This document shows, one piece after another, positions 12,331-22,555 of a stretch of DNA of 64,000 nucleotides (positions within the stretch are counted from its first letter, which is position 1; each line of letters starts with the position of its first letter). The DNA is from Pseudomonas cavernae (GTDB taxonomy: Bacteria > Pseudomonadota > Gammaproteobacteria > Pseudomonadales > Pseudomonadaceae): NCBI RefSeq assembly GCF_003595175.1, contig NZ_CP032419.1, forward strand, positions 4,154,001 through 4,218,000. The letters are read 5' to 3'. A program made the translations under genes and the position numbers. The notes under the pieces were generated by a model. It made no database searches. It was not told the origin of the DNA and saw only the letters and a list, made by a program, of their open reading frames with translations.

Positions 12331-12561
12331 ATGGGCCGCTTGCTGTTCTGGATCGTCCTGATCGCCGTCGCCGTCTGGCTCTGGCGCCACTTCAATCGCC
12401 CCTCCCGCCGGCGCAGCAAGACCGAATCGGGGACCACGCCGATGGTGCGTTGCGCGCATTGCGGCGTGCATGTGCCACAAGATCGCGCCCTGCAGCAGGA
12501 CGCGCACTGGTACTGCTCCCAGGACCATCTACTCCAAGGCCCGCAGCGCAGTGATCGCTGA
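12331..12561 (+). CDS. PP0621 family small membrane protein
   Basis: A 76-residue protein with one N-terminal transmembrane helix (LLFWIVLIAVAVWLWRHF), a basic stretch (RRRSK), and a C-terminal CxxC plus Cys-His pattern (RCAHCGVHV ... WYCSQDH), like a small zinc ribbon. It resembles the PP0621 family found before pilS in pseudomonads. Function is unknown. Its last 11 bases overlap the pilS start, so translation of pilS is probably coupled to it. Confidence 0.85.
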   Translation: MGRLLFWIVLIAVAVWLWRHFNRPSRRRSKTESGTTPMVRCAHCGVHVPQDRALQQDAHWYCSQDHLLQGPQRSDR

Positions 12562-14143
12562 ACCCCTGCTGCTGAGCAGCGCGCAGGGACAGCGAATTCT
12601 GCGGCTGTACAACCTCTACCGGCTGATCATCGGCCTAGCCCTGGTGCTGTTGATCTCCAGCGAGCTGGACGACCAACTGCTGGAACTGGTCAACGCGCCG
12701 CTGTTTCGCTACGGCAGCTGGCTGTACCTAATCATCAATGTGCTGGTCGCCGCCCTGCTGCAGCGCCCACAACACCTGCTCCCGGTGTTCAGTCTGGCGC
12801 TAGTCGACGTCTTGCTGCTGGCCTGCCTGTTCTATGCCGGCGGCGGCACCCCCAGCGGTATCGGCAACCTGCTGATCGTCGCGGTGGCCATCGCCAACAT
12901 CCTCCTGCGCGGGCGCATTGGCCTGCTGATCGCCGCGGTGGCGGCCATCGGCCTGATCTACCTGACCTTCTACCTCAGCCTCAGCCGCCCGGCCGCCGCC
13001 ACCCAATACGTCCAGGCCGGCGCGCTCGGCGCGCTGTGCTTCGCCGCCGCGCTGTTCGTCCAGGGCCTGTCGCGACGCCTGCAACACAGCGAAAGCCTGG
13101 CCGAACAGCGCGCCGCCGATGTCGCCAATCTCGAGGCGCTGAACGAGCAGATCCTGCAGCGCATGCGCACCGGCATCCTGGTGCTGGACAGCCAGCATCG
13201 CGTGCTGCTGGCCAACCAGGGCGCGCAAACCCTGCTCGGCCGCGACGCGTTGGCCGGCAAGATTCTCGACCCGCATTGCCCGGAGCTGGTCAAGCGTCTG
13301 CAACAGTGGTGCCACAACCCCACCCTGCGCCCGTCCAGCCTGCAGACGCAGCCTCACGGCCCGGCCCTGCAACCCAGCTTCGTGCCGCTGCAGCGTGGCA
13401 CGCAGCAACACACCCTGGTGTTTCTCGATGACATCTCGCAGATCGCCCAGCAGGCCCAGCAACTGAAACTGGTCGCCCTCGGCCGCCTCACCGCCGGCAT
13501 CGCCCATGAGATCCGCAACCCGCTGGGTGCCATCAGCCATGCCGCGCAGCTCTTGCAGGAGTCGGAAGACCTGCAGGGCCCGGACCAGCGCCTAGCGCAG
13601 ATCATCCAGGACCAGTCGCGGCGCATGAACCTGGTGATCGAGAACGTCCTGCAACTGTCGCGCCGGCGCCAGGCGGAGCCGCAATTGCTCGACCTGAAGT
13701 ACTGGCTGCACCGCTTCGCCGGCGAGTTCCGCAACACCCTGCCGCACACCCAGCAGCTGCATGTGGAAACCGGCGGCGGTACCCTGCAGACACGCATGGA
13801 CCCCAACCAGCTGACCCAGGTGCTGACCAACCTGGTGCAGAACGGCCTGCGCTACAGCGCCCAGCGCAACCCCTATGGCCAGGTCTGGCTCAAACTGTTC
13901 CGTGACGCCGACAGCGACCTGCCGGTGCTGGAGGTGCTGGACGACGGCCCCGGGGTGCCGGCCGAGCAGGTGCAGCATATCTTCGAGCCGTTCTACACCA
14001 CGGAAAACAAAGGCACCGGCCTCGGCCTGTATATTTCCCGGGAGCTGTGCGAGAGCAACCAGGCCCGCCTCGATTACAAACCGCGCGAGGGTGGCGGCAG
14101 CTGCTTGCGCATCACCTTCGCCCACCCACGCAAGCTGAGCTGA
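12551..14143 (+). CDS. pilS: Sensor histidine kinase PilS
   Basis: PilS is the membrane kinase that phosphorylates PilR and, in P. aeruginosa, reads pilin level in the inner membrane. The 530-residue product has six hydrophobic helices in the first 165 residues, a PAS region (about 190-290, RMRTGILVLDSQHRVLLANQGA), the H box GIAHEIRNPLGAISHA (His near 318), N box LVQNGLRYS, and G boxes GPGVP and GTGLGLY. I set the start at GTG 12551, which gives VIAEPLLLSSAQGQRILRLY, aligning with the P. aeruginosa N-terminus; the frame is open further upstream but inside the previous gene. pilR follows after three bases. Confidence 0.95.
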   Translation: MIAEPLLLSSAQGQRILRLYNLYRLIIGLALVLLISSELDDQLLELVNAPLFRYGSWLYLIINVLVAALLQRPQHLLPVFSLALVDVLLLACLFYAGGGTPSGIGNLLIVAVAIANILLRGRIGLLIAAVAAIGLIYLTFYLSLSRPAAATQYVQAGALGALCFAAALFVQGLSRRLQHSESLAEQRAADVANLEALNEQILQRMRTGILVLDSQHRVLLANQGAQTLLGRDALAGKILDPHCPELVKRLQQWCHNPTLRPSSLQTQPHGPALQPSFVPLQRGTQQHTLVFLDDISQIAQQAQQLKLVALGRLTAGIAHEIRNPLGAISHAAQLLQESEDLQGPDQRLAQIIQDQSRRMNLVIENVLQLSRRRQAEPQLLDLKYWLHRFAGEFRNTLPHTQQLHVETGGGTLQTRMDPNQLTQVLTNLVQNGLRYSAQRNPYGQVWLKLFRDADSDLPVLEVLDDGPGVPAEQVQHIFEPFYTTENKGTGLGLYISRELCESNQARLDYKPREGGGSCLRITFAHPRKLS

Positions 14144-14146
14144 ACC

Positions 14147-15487
14147 ATGGCCAACCGACAACGCGCCCTGATCGTCGATGACGAGCCCGATATCCGCGAA
14201 TTGCTGGAAATCACCCTCGGCCGCATGCGCCTCGACACGCGCAGCGCGCGCAACGTCAAGGAAGCCCGCGAGTGGCTGACGCGCGAACCCTTCGACCTGT
14301 GCCTGACCGACATGCGCCTGCCCGACGGCAGCGGCCTGGAGCTGGTGCAGCACATCCAGCAGCGCCATCCCCAGGTGCCGGTGGCGATGATCACCGCCTA
14401 TGGCAACCTCGACACCGCGATCAACGCGCTCAAGGCCGGCGCCTTCGACTTCCTGACCAAGCCGGTCGACCTCACCCGCCTGCGCGAACTGGTGGCTACC
14501 GCCCTGCGCCTGCGCACCCCGCAAGAAGAGGAGCTGCCGGTGGACAGCCGCCTGCTCGGCGACTCGCCGCCCATGCGCGCGCTGCGCAAGCAGATCCTCA
14601 AGCTCGCCCGCAGCCAGGCGCCGGTGTATATCAGCGGCGAATCGGGCAGTGGCAAGGAACTGGTGGCGCGCCTGATCCACGAGCAAGGTCCGCGCAGCGA
14701 GCTGCCATTCGTCCCGGTGAACTGTGGCGCCATCCCGTCCGAGCTGATGGAAAGCGAGTTCTTCGGCCACAAGAAAGGCAGCTTCACCGGCGCCATCGAG
14801 GACAAGCAGGGGCTGTTCCAGGTCGCCAACGGCGGCACCCTGTTCCTCGACGAAGTCGCCGACCTGCCGCTGCCGATGCAGGTCAAACTGCTGCGCGCCA
14901 TCCAGGAAAAGGCCGTGCGCACGGTCGGCGGCCAGCAGGAGCAGGTGGTGGACGTGCGCATCCTCTGCGCCACCCACAAGGATCTGGCCGCCGAGGTCGC
15001 CGCCGGCCGCTTCCGCCAGGACCTCTACTACCGCCTCAACGTCATCGAGCTGCGGGTGCCGCCGCTGCGCGAACGCCGCGAAGACATCGGCCTGCTCGCC
15101 GACGTGATGCTCAAGCGCCTGGCCGAAAGCAGCGGCCTGCCCGCCGCCCAACTCAACCCCGATGCGCTGGAGAAACTGAAGAGCTATCGCTTCCCCGGCA
15201 ACGTGCGCGAGCTGGAAAACATGCTCGAACGCGCCTACACCCTGTGCGACGATGAGCAGATCCAGACCCACGACCTGCGCCTGGCCGAGTCATCCGGATT
15301 AGCGGAAGCTGGCGAGGCCAGCCTGGCACAGATAGACAACCTCGAGGACTACCTGGAAAACCTCGAACGCAAATTGATCATGCAGGCGCTGGAGGAAACC
15401 CGCTGGAACCGCACCGCCGCAGCCCAGCGCCTGGGCCTGACCTTCCGCTCGATGCGTTATCGGCTGAAGAAGCTGGGGATCGATTGA
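14147..15487 (+). CDS. pilR: Sigma-54-dependent response regulator PilR
   Basis: PilR activates RpoN-dependent transcription, first of all of pilA, when phosphorylated by PilS. The 446-residue protein has a receiver domain with the phospho-acceptor Asp near residue 55 (LTDMRLPDG), an AAA+ domain (about 135-370) with Walker A GESGSGKE and the sigma-54 contact loop GSFTGA, and a Fis-type helix-turn-helix at the end (NRTAAAQRLGLTFRSMRYRL). All key residues look intact. pilA itself is not in the window. Confidence 0.97.
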   Translation: MANRQRALIVDDEPDIRELLEITLGRMRLDTRSARNVKEAREWLTREPFDLCLTDMRLPDGSGLELVQHIQQRHPQVPVAMITAYGNLDTAINALKAGAFDFLTKPVDLTRLRELVATALRLRTPQEEELPVDSRLLGDSPPMRALRKQILKLARSQAPVYISGESGSGKELVARLIHEQGPRSELPFVPVNCGAIPSELMESEFFGHKKGSFTGAIEDKQGLFQVANGGTLFLDEVADLPLPMQVKLLRAIQEKAVRTVGGQQEQVVDVRILCATHKDLAAEVAAGRFRQDLYYRLNVIELRVPPLRERREDIGLLADVMLKRLAESSGLPAAQLNPDALEKLKSYRFPGNVRELENMLERAYTLCDDEQIQTHDLRLAESSGLAEAGEASLAQIDNLEDYLENLERKLIMQALEETRWNRTAAAQRLGLTFRSMRYRLKKLGID

Positions 15488-15515
15488 AGACTGCAAGCCT
15501 GCAAGCTAACAGCCC

Positions 15516-15548
15516 GTAGGATGGGTTGAGCGCAGCGATACCCATCAC
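15516..15548 (+). repeat. GTAGGATGG palindromic repeat unit, single
   Basis: A 33-base unit that starts GTAGGATGGGTTGAGCGCAG and ends GCGATACCCATCAC. GATGGGT and ACCCATC pair as a hairpin. It sits between pilR and the end of thiO. The same unit recurs at 31.4-31.7 kb and 61.7 kb. Confidence 0.85.
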
Positions 15549-15599
15549 CTCCGGACTAGTTACCCCGCTGCACGGCAACGCCCCCCTCGGATCTGCGCC

Positions 15600-16691
15600 C
15601 TACCCCAAGCGCCCCGCCGGCGCATAGGGCGCCGGATCGATGATCGGCTCACGCCCCAGCAACAAGTCCGCCAGTAACCGGCAGGACGCCGGCGCCAAGA
15701 CCAAACCGTTGCGGTAATGCCCGCAGTTCAGCCACAAGCCGTCATGACCGGGCACCGGGCCAATGAAGGGAATGCCATCCGGCGAGCCCGGACGCAGCCC
15801 AGCCCAGTGTTTCACCACTTCGGCCTTGGCCAACGCCGGCAGCAGCTCGACGGCCGAAGCCTTCAAACTGGCCAACGCCTCCTCGGTGGGGGTCTTGTCG
15901 AAGCCGGCATGTTCCAGGGTGCTGCCGATGAGGATATGGCCATCCTTGCGCGGAATCGCATAACGCCCCTTGGCCAGCACCATGCTCGGCAGGAAATCCT
16001 CTGCGCACTTATAGAGGATCATCTGCCCCTTCACCGGCTCCACCGGCAGCTCGATGCCCAGAGTCTTCAGCAACTCCCCGCTCCAGGCGCCGGCAGCCAC
16101 CACCGTCCGGTCGGCGCGCAGCTCACCCTGCGCCGTGCGCACGCCGCAGACCTCGCCGTCCTCGCGGATGAAGCCGGTCACCGCACAGTGCTCGTACAGC
16201 GTCACGTTCGGCATGCGCAACAGGGCCTCGCGCAGCGCCCGGGTCAGCCGCGGGTTGCGCACATTGGCGACTCCGGCCATGTACAAGGCGCGTGAAAAAC
16301 CACCACCGAGCATCGGCAGGTCGCGATAGACCTCCTCGATCGCCACCGCCGCCAGAGGCCGCCCCTCGCGCCGCGCCCACTCCAGCGCCGCGGCTTCGTC
16401 ATCCAGATCCAGCCAGTACAGGCCGGTGACATGCACCTCCGGGTCGACCCCAGTCTCGGCCAGCAACTGCGCGCCCAACTGCGGATAGAAATCCTGCGAC
16501 CAATGCGCCAGCGCCGTCACCGCCGGGCTGTAACGCCAGGGATAGAGCGGCGACACGATCCCACCGCCGGCCCAGGACGATTCGCCGCCCAGCGCCCCCT
16601 GATCGAGGACCTCGACCTCATGCCCGGCCTCGGCCAAGTGGTGAGCCGACAACAAACCTATGACACCACCCCCAACCAGCAAAACGCGCAT
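15600..16691 (-). CDS. thiO: Glycine oxidase / FAD-dependent amino acid oxidase ThiO
   Basis: This flavoenzyme of 363 residues oxidises glycine to iminoglycine for the thiazole ring of thiamine; the family also takes other small amino acids. The N-terminal FAD motif is VGGGVIGLLSAHHLAEAGHE (VGGGVIG at residues 6-12) and the DAO signature SSWAGGGIVSPLYPWRY follows near residue 38. Conserved RKDGHILIGSTLE and AGLRPGSPDGIPFIGP lie in the C-terminal half. It faces pilR convergently and lies just downstream of pilE on the same strand. A broken copy of its 5' end occurs near 23.7 kb. Confidence 0.92.
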   Translation of the reverse strand: MRVLLVGGGVIGLLSAHHLAEAGHEVEVLDQGALGGESSWAGGGIVSPLYPWRYSPAVTALAHWSQDFYPQLGAQLLAETGVDPEVHVTGLYWLDLDDEAAALEWARREGRPLAAVAIEEVYRDLPMLGGGFSRALYMAGVANVRNPRLTRALREALLRMPNVTLYEHCAVTGFIREDGEVCGVRTAQGELRADRTVVAAGAWSGELLKTLGIELPVEPVKGQMILYKCAEDFLPSMVLAKGRYAIPRKDGHILIGSTLEHAGFDKTPTEEALASLKASAVELLPALAKAEVVKHWAGLRPGSPDGIPFIGPVPGHDGLWLNCGHYRNGLVLAPASCRLLADLLLGREPIIDPAPYAPAGRLG

Positions 16692-16707
16692 GTACCCTCC
16701 AAATGCA

Positions 16708-16728
16708 ACGGGCCGCTAAGCGGCCCGT
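16708..16728 (-). terminator. Hairpin between pilE (cluster 1) and thiO
   Basis: The perfect stem ACGGGCCGC / GCGGCCCGT with loop TAA. The minus strand continues TTGCATTTGG, a poor T tract, so it may only partly stop transcription. A clear homologue with six T residues is found at 23870-23891. Confidence 0.65.
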
Positions 16729-16753
16729 GATACGTCGTCGGCTTGACTGCCGT

Positions 16754-17170
16754 CTACCAACATTGAGCCACAGTACGGGTGGCATTGACCATCGTGCGGG
16801 CGCCGGTATGGCTGATCCCGAAGTCGCCGCAAGGGTCGCCGGCCATGACACCGCCGCGGGTTGCCCGCAACTGATAGGTGGTCGCGGTCGACGCACCTTC
16901 GGCGGCGATGGCGTAGTTGGCCGCCCCCGAGGCGGGAGATTGGGCGGCGAAGACCGCGGCCAGGTTGCCACCGGCATCCAGGTAGGAGCCGTGGGTCGAG
17001 TAGTAACGCTCCAGCGCCTGCGCGCCCTCCATCAGGGCGGCCTTGGCCTCGGCCCGCCGCCCCTTGCGCACGTGTTCGGTGTAGTTGGGGTAGGCGATGG
17101 CGGCGAGGATGCCGATCACCGCCACCACGATCATCAGTTCGATCAGGGTGAACCCTTTGCTATTGCTCAT
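16754..17170 (-). CDS. pilE: Type IV minor pilin PilE (cluster 1)
   Basis: A 138-residue prepilin with a short leader (MSNSKG), cleavage before Phe ([20 protein letters not shown]), Glu5 of the mature protein, and the usual hydrophobic helix. The C-terminal region has a Cys pair (DPCGDFG ... AQCW) that can form the D-loop. The start codon overlaps the pilY1 stop (ATGA), so the two are coupled. It is the last gene of cluster 1; in P. aeruginosa pilE also ends the minor pilin operon. Confidence 0.92.
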   Translation of the reverse strand: MSNSKGFTLIELMIVVAVIGILAAIAYPNYTEHVRKGRRAEAKAALMEGAQALERYYSTHGSYLDAGGNLAAVFAAQSPASGAANYAIAAEGASTATTYQLRATRGGVMAGDPCGDFGISHTGARTMVNATRTVAQCW

Positions 17171-20100
17171 CGCATCTGGTTCCAGGACTGGCGGCCCTCG
17201 AGAATGTTCAGGGTATTGACCGCGGGGATGCAGTCACCCACCCCGGTGCCACGGCACAGCCAGTATTTCTGCGGGTCGATCAGGTCGAACGAGCCGGTCG
17301 GGATGCCATTGTCCGAGCCGATGCCGGACGGCGGGAACTTCTGGTCGCCCACGCTGACCATGTCCGCCTCGTTGAACTTGCCATCCTTGTTCAGGTCCAG
17401 CAGCACGTAGTTGAGCCGCCCGCCGGTGGCCAGGTCAACCACCATGGTCCAGCCCGAGCCACCCGCCCGGCAGGGGTCGGCGGACGGGACGGCGGTTTCG
17501 AAGACCAGCCGGTTGAGCAGGATGCGCGGCGCGAAGATCACCCGCTCGCCCTGCGCGCCTTTGACCGGCGAGGTGAGGTCCAGGTACCAGCCGCGCTTGG
17601 TGCTCCAGTCCGGACCATTGGCCGGGGCGTCGAGCACCCGCACATCGCGCCCGAACGCCGGGCCCTCGAAGAGCATCGAGCGCTGCTCCAGGGCGGAACG
17701 GCCGGTGAAGGCGATGGAAGCCCCGTTGCTGGTCCGCTTGTCCCAGATGCCGTAGAAGGTCTGCGTGCTCTGGTCGCTGGTATCGCCCGAGCTGTACATG
17801 CGCCCGGTGCCGAAGTAGATCATCGTGCCCTGGGTATGGCCGTCCGGGTGATAGGCGATCTCCGGCTTGACCGCGATCGGCTGGCGCTTGCCCTGGGCGT
17901 CGGTCGCCACGTACAGCGGCTGCGGGTTATTGCCGTTCTTCAGGCTAACCTCGAAGTCGTCATAGCCGGCGCCATTGCTCTTCAGGCTGAATTTCCACAG
18001 GTTGCCGCTGAGGTCGCCGGCGTACACGTCCTGCACGTAGATGTTGCCGGAGCCGTCCACGGCATAGACGAAGGACGGGCTGGACAAGCCACCCGTGGCG
18101 GTGCCGGCGCGCACCTTGTGCACCGCGCCGGTGGCCAGCTCGACGATGAACAGCACGGCGTCGTCGCTGGCGCTGCCGTGGCCGTTGCCGAAGATCGCCG
18201 CCCAGGTGCCGTCCTTCAGGCGACCGACCAGCGGCTCGCCGAAGTTGTAGCCCAGGTCGTCGTCCTTGATCTCCCACAGCACCTTGTCGGCGCTGAAGCC
18301 GGTGGTGCCAGCGGCGTCCGTGACGTCGAGGGCGAAGACGCTGCGACCACCGGCGCCCAGGCTGCCGAGCAGCACCGTCCGCCACTGGTCATTCAGCCGG
18401 GCGTCGCGGATGTGCAGCTTGCCGTCCACGAAGTAGCGATGCTTGTAATCGCTGTTGGCCAGCAGCTTGACGTTGTCCTGCACGCCGCTGGGCATATAGC
18501 CGAACAGTTCGTCGCCGGTGTTGGCGTTGAAGGCGTGCAGGAAGCCATCGTTGGCACCGACGAACAGGGTCGGCGTCTTGCGCGCCTTGGCGGCGACGAA
18601 CTCGGCGTAGGTCTGTGCGCCGCTCGACAGCGGCACGCGGCCATGGAAGCCCCAGTCCTGCTTGTTGGCGAGCACCAGGGTGGAGTTGACGATATCGCCG
18701 AGCAGGGTGGAACGCTGACGGAACAGCCGCCCGGCCGGCGCTTCGTTCTCGCGTGCGCCCATCAGGTAGTCGAACAGCGCTTCGTCGTCGTTGAAGTGCG
18801 CCTTGACGTTGTCCGGCAGAGTGCTCCAGCGCAGCGCCAGGCCATGGTCCGCGCCCGCTCCGCCGTCATGGGTGAACAGGCGGCGCGCGCCACTGCTGAG
18901 CTGCTGCCCGGCCTCCCAGACCTCCTTGAAGACCAGGCCGGCGCTGGTCTGGTGTGGCTGCTTGGCCAGCAGTTTGCCGGACCAGTCGGCGCTGCTGTAG
19001 AAGGCCTCGTACACCAGGGAGTTGCTGTCCAGCCGGCGCGCATTAGGCACCGCGGCGGTGTTCGAACCGGTGCGGTCGGAGATCGAGGCCAGGGTGCTGC
19101 TCAGCGCCACGGCGAATTGCTGCGGGTCCTGGGCGCTGAAGAAGCCGCCGCGCCCGTTCACCGCGGCGTGCAGCAGGTCGTCCAGCTTGGCCGGGTCGCT
19201 TTTGCTCGGATCGGGCCAGGTCAGCGCGCCGCCCTTCTTGACGGCATCGAAGGCCGCCTTCGGGTCGATGGTCCCGCTCATCCCCAGGCCGACACCGAAG
19301 GTCACCATGTGCTGCCAGAACGCGGGGTCGGCCGGATCGGTCGGCACGCGGTTGTCCAGATCGGGATGCAGATCGCGATTCCAGTAGTACATGGCCACGT
19401 CGGCCAGGGTATTGCTCTGGTTATCGCTGAACGGCGCCTTGGGCACGTACTGGTAGGTCTTCCCATCCGGCCCTTCGATCGTCGGACCGTTCTTGTTGTC
19501 CACGTTCTCGCGCACGGCACTTTTCGACGCAGCATCGCCGTTCCAGTAACCATCGGTGGTCAGGATGGTGTAGCTCTGCCGGCAGCTGTACTCCTTCCCG
19601 CCCGTCTGGCCCGGCGTCGAACTCCAGGGCCCGGACGAGTCGGTACGGGAGAAATAGTCGCCGGCATCGCCCAGCGCCCGGCGCAGCGGGGTACCACCGG
19701 AAGCCGAGACGGCGAACAGCCAGTCATAGAACTCCGAGCGGCCAGTGCCCTCGAAACGCCGCACCCCACGCACCACCGTATTGGTATCCTGCGTGTCGAC
19801 GCGTTGCCCCTTCCGATTGATCGCCCCATAGCCGACCCGGACATCGCCGGGCAGCCCGGAGAACGCCTGGCTCACCCCGGCCTTGGCCGACATCAGGCGG
19901 TTGCGGTAGTAGGAGAACCAGTTGGCGAAGTTCTGCTGCTCATCGGCGCCCACGCTGCGCTCGGCATAGCAGGCATCCTGGCGCGGCTTAGTGGCGCAGG
20001 TGCCGCCGCCGATGTAGTCGTAATAGAAGGCAGCCACGCCGCCCTTCTGCGAGCCCACGGCAAAGTCGCCCATGATCGCGAGATAGCCGCTGCTCAGGTT

Positions 20101-20529
20101 GACCTTCTCCCCGCTGCCCGCATAACCGTTCACCCAGGCCGCGGTGAAGCTGGCATTGGCGTAACGCTGCCCGTCGCTCTTGATCGGCGGCAGGTACTGC
20201 ACCTTCGGGTTGTAGTAGGACTTGTTCAAGTGGCTGGAGGCCAGGTACTTAAGCCCCGTTTTCGGGCAGCGATACAAACGTTCGCCAGCGTAATTGCCTT
20301 CATCGCAATCATCCTCATCGTAGGACGAATCCAGGTCATCGGGCAGGAAGCCCCAGTTCATCGAACCCGAGTCATCCAGGATGAACATGAGGTTGGGTTC
20401 GACCTGGCCACCCAGGCTCAGCGGAACCTGTGCAGGCGCGAAGGCCGCCAGGACGCCCTGGCTGAACGCCGCGGTCAGCACACAGGCCAGCAGCGCCCGC
20501 GCCGCGAACATGAATTTCGAGCCGATCAT
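17167..20529 (-). CDS. pilY1: PilY1 (PilC family) tip adhesin, cluster 1
   Basis: A large exported protein of 1120 residues that sits at the pilus tip with the minor pilins and is needed for pilus extension, adhesion and surface sensing. The start at 20529 follows GGGAGA and gives a clean signal peptide ([21 protein letters not shown]). A von Willebrand A fold follows with an intact MIDAS motif LDDSGSMN (Asp52, Ser54, Ser56). The C-terminal half is a PilC beta-propeller ([34 protein letters not shown]). A calcium-loop-like segment ([12 protein letters not shown]) lies near residue 1050. The frame is open to 20625 but that part lies in pilX. Confidence 0.93.
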   Translation of the reverse strand: MIGSKFMFAARALLACVLTAAFSQGVLAAFAPAQVPLSLGGQVEPNLMFILDDSGSMNWGFLPDDLDSSYDEDDCDEGNYAGERLYRCPKTGLKYLASSHLNKSYYNPKVQYLPPIKSDGQRYANASFTAAWVNGYAGSGEKVNLSSGYLAIMGDFAVGSQKGGVAAFYYDYIGGGTCATKPRQDACYAERSVGADEQQNFANWFSYYRNRLMSAKAGVSQAFSGLPGDVRVGYGAINRKGQRVDTQDTNTVVRGVRRFEGTGRSEFYDWLFAVSASGGTPLRRALGDAGDYFSRTDSSGPWSSTPGQTGGKEYSCRQSYTILTTDGYWNGDAASKSAVRENVDNKNGPTIEGPDGKTYQYVPKAPFSDNQSNTLADVAMYYWNRDLHPDLDNRVPTDPADPAFWQHMVTFGVGLGMSGTIDPKAAFDAVKKGGALTWPDPSKSDPAKLDDLLHAAVNGRGGFFSAQDPQQFAVALSSTLASISDRTGSNTAAVPNARRLDSNSLVYEAFYSSADWSGKLLAKQPHQTSAGLVFKEVWEAGQQLSSGARRLFTHDGGAGADHGLALRWSTLPDNVKAHFNDDEALFDYLMGARENEAPAGRLFRQRSTLLGDIVNSTLVLANKQDWGFHGRVPLSSGAQTYAEFVAAKARKTPTLFVGANDGFLHAFNANTGDELFGYMPSGVQDNVKLLANSDYKHRYFVDGKLHIRDARLNDQWRTVLLGSLGAGGRSVFALDVTDAAGTTGFSADKVLWEIKDDDLGYNFGEPLVGRLKDGTWAAIFGNGHGSASDDAVLFIVELATGAVHKVRAGTATGGLSSPSFVYAVDGSGNIYVQDVYAGDLSGNLWKFSLKSNGAGYDDFEVSLKNGNNPQPLYVATDAQGKRQPIAVKPEIAYHPDGHTQGTMIYFGTGRMYSSGDTSDQSTQTFYGIWDKRTSNGASIAFTGRSALEQRSMLFEGPAFGRDVRVLDAPANGPDWSTKRGWYLDLTSPVKGAQGERVIFAPRILLNRLVFETAVPSADPCRAGGSGWTMVVDLATGGRLNYVLLDLNKDGKFNEADMVSVGDQKFPPSGIGSDNGIPTGSFDLIDPQKYWLCRGTGVGDCIPAVNTLNILEGRQSWNQMR

Positions 20530-20545
20530 ATCTGTCTCCCTTCGA

Positions 20546-21064
20546 TCAGTTCTGGCTGCGGATGGCAATGGCCACGGTGGAGCGCAGATGCACTTCGGCA
20601 TCCCCGCTGCCATAGCCGGTGGCATCGACGTTGAACAGGTAGGTGCGGCTCAGGCAGTCGAAGGCGCGGTTCTCGGCGATCGAGCCATCGGTTTCGCACA
20701 CAAAGAAGGTCGTCCCGCTCGAGTCGCCGTAGTAGTTGCTCACCTGGCAGGCCGGCTGCTTCGGCTTGTCGTGCAGTTCGGCAGGCGGCGACCACTGGGC
20801 CGCCGTCACGGCCGGGCAGTCGGTCGGCGCCTTGAACAACTGGGTCGGATCGACGCTGGCCTCCACCTGCTGGCGCACATGGGCCTCGCCCACCCGCAGC
20901 GCGGCCTCGGCAGCCTGGAATGCCACGTTATAGTCCCGCGCCCCACCCGCCATGCGTTCCTGCAGGGTGCTCCCCGACATTGACGTCACCCCCAGCACCG
21001 TCAACACCAGGAGCATGATGAGGCAGACCAGCAGCACCGCCCCTCTTTGCTTTTGAATGTTCAT
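20546..21064 (-). CDS. pilX: Minor pilin PilX (cluster 1)
   Basis: A 172-residue PilX-type prepilin. The N-terminus (MNIQKQRGAVLLVCLIMLLVLTVLG) has the leader-Gly followed by a non-Phe residue and the hydrophobic helix; Glu5 is absent, as in PilX/GspK-like pilins that cap the minor pilin complex. AAEAALRVGEAHV lies after the helix, as usual for the family. GAGGCGAAGG is a good ribosome site. It is the fourth gene of cluster 1. Confidence 0.9.
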   Translation of the reverse strand: MNIQKQRGAVLLVCLIMLLVLTVLGVTSMSGSTLQERMAGGARDYNVAFQAAEAALRVGEAHVRQQVEASVDPTQLFKAPTDCPAVTAAQWSPPAELHDKPKQPACQVSNYYGDSSGTTFFVCETDGSIAENRAFDCLSRTYLFNVDATGYGSGDAEVHLRSTVAIAIRSQN

Positions 21065-21075
21065 CCTTCGCCTCG

Positions 21076-22107
21076 TTAATCGATCCGGTTACGCAGGGCC
21101 ACCACGGTGCTGAACACCTGGCGCAAGCGACCATCCGCCGCCACCGCAGCGCCATCAAACTGAATGGCCTGACCCTGTGCACCGGGTGCTCGCTCAGCAG
21201 TCACCAGCAGCAGATCGATCTTCACCGTACGCACATCGCCCCAGCGATTGGCCGCCTCCACCTGGGCCGGGCTCAGGTAGGCCTGCACGCCCACGCTGCT
21301 GGCCTGCGCCACACCGAAACTGGTGTGCATGGACTCCACGCCTTCGACGATCTCCGTGCTTTGCGCCGGAATTTGCGCTACATCCCGCACAAACAGCGCG
21401 CGGATCGGTTGCCCCGTTTCCGCAAGGCGGCCGGTATCGGCCACGTAGAAGGTCTTGTGGCTGAAGCCCACCACCCGCGCCGGGCTGCTAAAGGCGATAT
21501 CGGAAAACTTGAAGCCGCCACATTTCGCATCCTTGTTGTTATTCCCCGCGGCATGGGTCAGCGTCACTTGACCGGAGCCGGAGGAGTTCGGCTTGTTGCT
21601 GACACGGATAATCACCGCCTTCTCCATATCCAGCACCATCACGGCACGGTCCTGCTGCATGCTCGGGCAATACGCGGTGACCTTGATATTCGCGTTAGCA
21701 CCAGGCTTGAGCAGCTCGCCTGCCGTGAGGAACGACTCGCAGCCATCATTCACGAACATCGATAGCTGATCGGTTCCCACTGCTCCGAGAGCACCGTTCG
21801 CAGTGATCCGCTGCCCCCAGATCGGCCGATTCATCACACTCCACCCGGCCGCACCACCACCGGTGGCGACCACACAAATGCTCTCCTCGTCCAAACGGGC
21901 CCCAAGCCCAACACCGGCTGGGCGGAGTTCCGCCGCCAGGTACTGCAGAGCGAAACGGCCGTTTTCCTGCAGATGGCTAGCCGCCCCCTGCATCACAAAG
22001 GTGTTTTTGTTGCTGATGAAAACCTGCATCACAGCCAGGCTGATCAGCAGGCCAATCGCCATAGCCACCATCAGCTCGACCAAACTCAAGCCCTGTTGCT
22101 TACGCAT
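21076..22107 (-). CDS. pilW: Minor pilin PilW (cluster 1)
   Basis: A 343-residue PilW-type prepilin with the class III leader MRKQQG and cleavage before LSLVELMVAMAIGLLISLAV; Glu5 is present. ENGRFALQYLAAELRPAG after the helix is the family signature. The long C-terminal globular domain is normal for PilW. It is translated from its own site (GGGGTACCT) 10 bases after pilV. Confidence 0.92.
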   Translation of the reverse strand: MRKQQGLSLVELMVAMAIGLLISLAVMQVFISNKNTFVMQGAASHLQENGRFALQYLAAELRPAGVGLGARLDEESICVVATGGGAAGWSVMNRPIWGQRITANGALGAVGTDQLSMFVNDGCESFLTAGELLKPGANANIKVTAYCPSMQQDRAVMVLDMEKAVIIRVSNKPNSSGSGQVTLTHAAGNNNKDAKCGGFKFSDIAFSSPARVVGFSHKTFYVADTGRLAETGQPIRALFVRDVAQIPAQSTEIVEGVESMHTSFGVAQASSVGVQAYLSPAQVEAANRWGDVRTVKIDLLLVTAERAPGAQGQAIQFDGAAVAADGRLRQVFSTVVALRNRID

Positions 22108-22117
22108 AGGTACCCCG

Positions 22118-22555
22118 TCAAATCTGCGTCACGAATGAGAACTGCTGGGTGGCACTGCCCCCCACCCGCGCTTCGTTCCATTGGACGATGATGGTGAACA
22201 GATTGCCGTTCTGAACAACGCCACCGCTGCCGCCAGGCAATTGCCTGGCTAAGTTGTTGCGCCATTCGGCCAGGTCACGCTGAAAAGGCAGACAGGTTTC
22301 CGCTGAGGGATTGCAGGGCAATGCAGTAGCGATGCTGAGGTTGTAAAACCCCGCCTGCGCATCCCCCCGCGCCGCTCGCATGCGGTCAGCCATTTCATAA
22401 GCCAGGAAAGTCGCATGGGAACGAATGGTGGCCGTCTGGTTGGCCTTCAGCGCCGTCAGCTGCATGGCGGCTAGGCCAAGCAGCCCGATGGAGAAAATCA
22501 GCACCGAGACCATGACCTCCACCAAGGAAAAACCCTGCTGGAATTTCCTGTTCAT
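22118..22555 (-). CDS. pilV: Minor pilin PilV (cluster 1)
   Basis: A 145-residue PilV-type prepilin (leader MNRKFQQG, then FSLVEVMVSVLIFSIGLLGLAA), with the PilV hallmark LLGLAAMQLTALKANQ and EMADRMRAARG. Its ATG overlaps the TGA of fimU (TGATG), so translation is coupled. It is the second gene of cluster 1. Confidence 0.92.
   Translation of the reverse strand: MNRKFQQGFSLVEVMVSVLIFSIGLLGLAAMQLTALKANQTATIRSHATFLAYEMADRMRAARGDAQAGFYNLSIATALPCNPSAETCLPFQRDLAEWRNNLARQLPGGSGGVVQNGNLFTIIVQWNEARVGGSATQQFSFVTQI

Noticed and set aside
17836..20634. 932-codon open frame on the plus strand
   Set aside because: It lies antisense to pilY1 of cluster 1 and its translation is a low-complexity Val/Ala/Gly/His mix with no domain; high-GC genes often leave such open frames.
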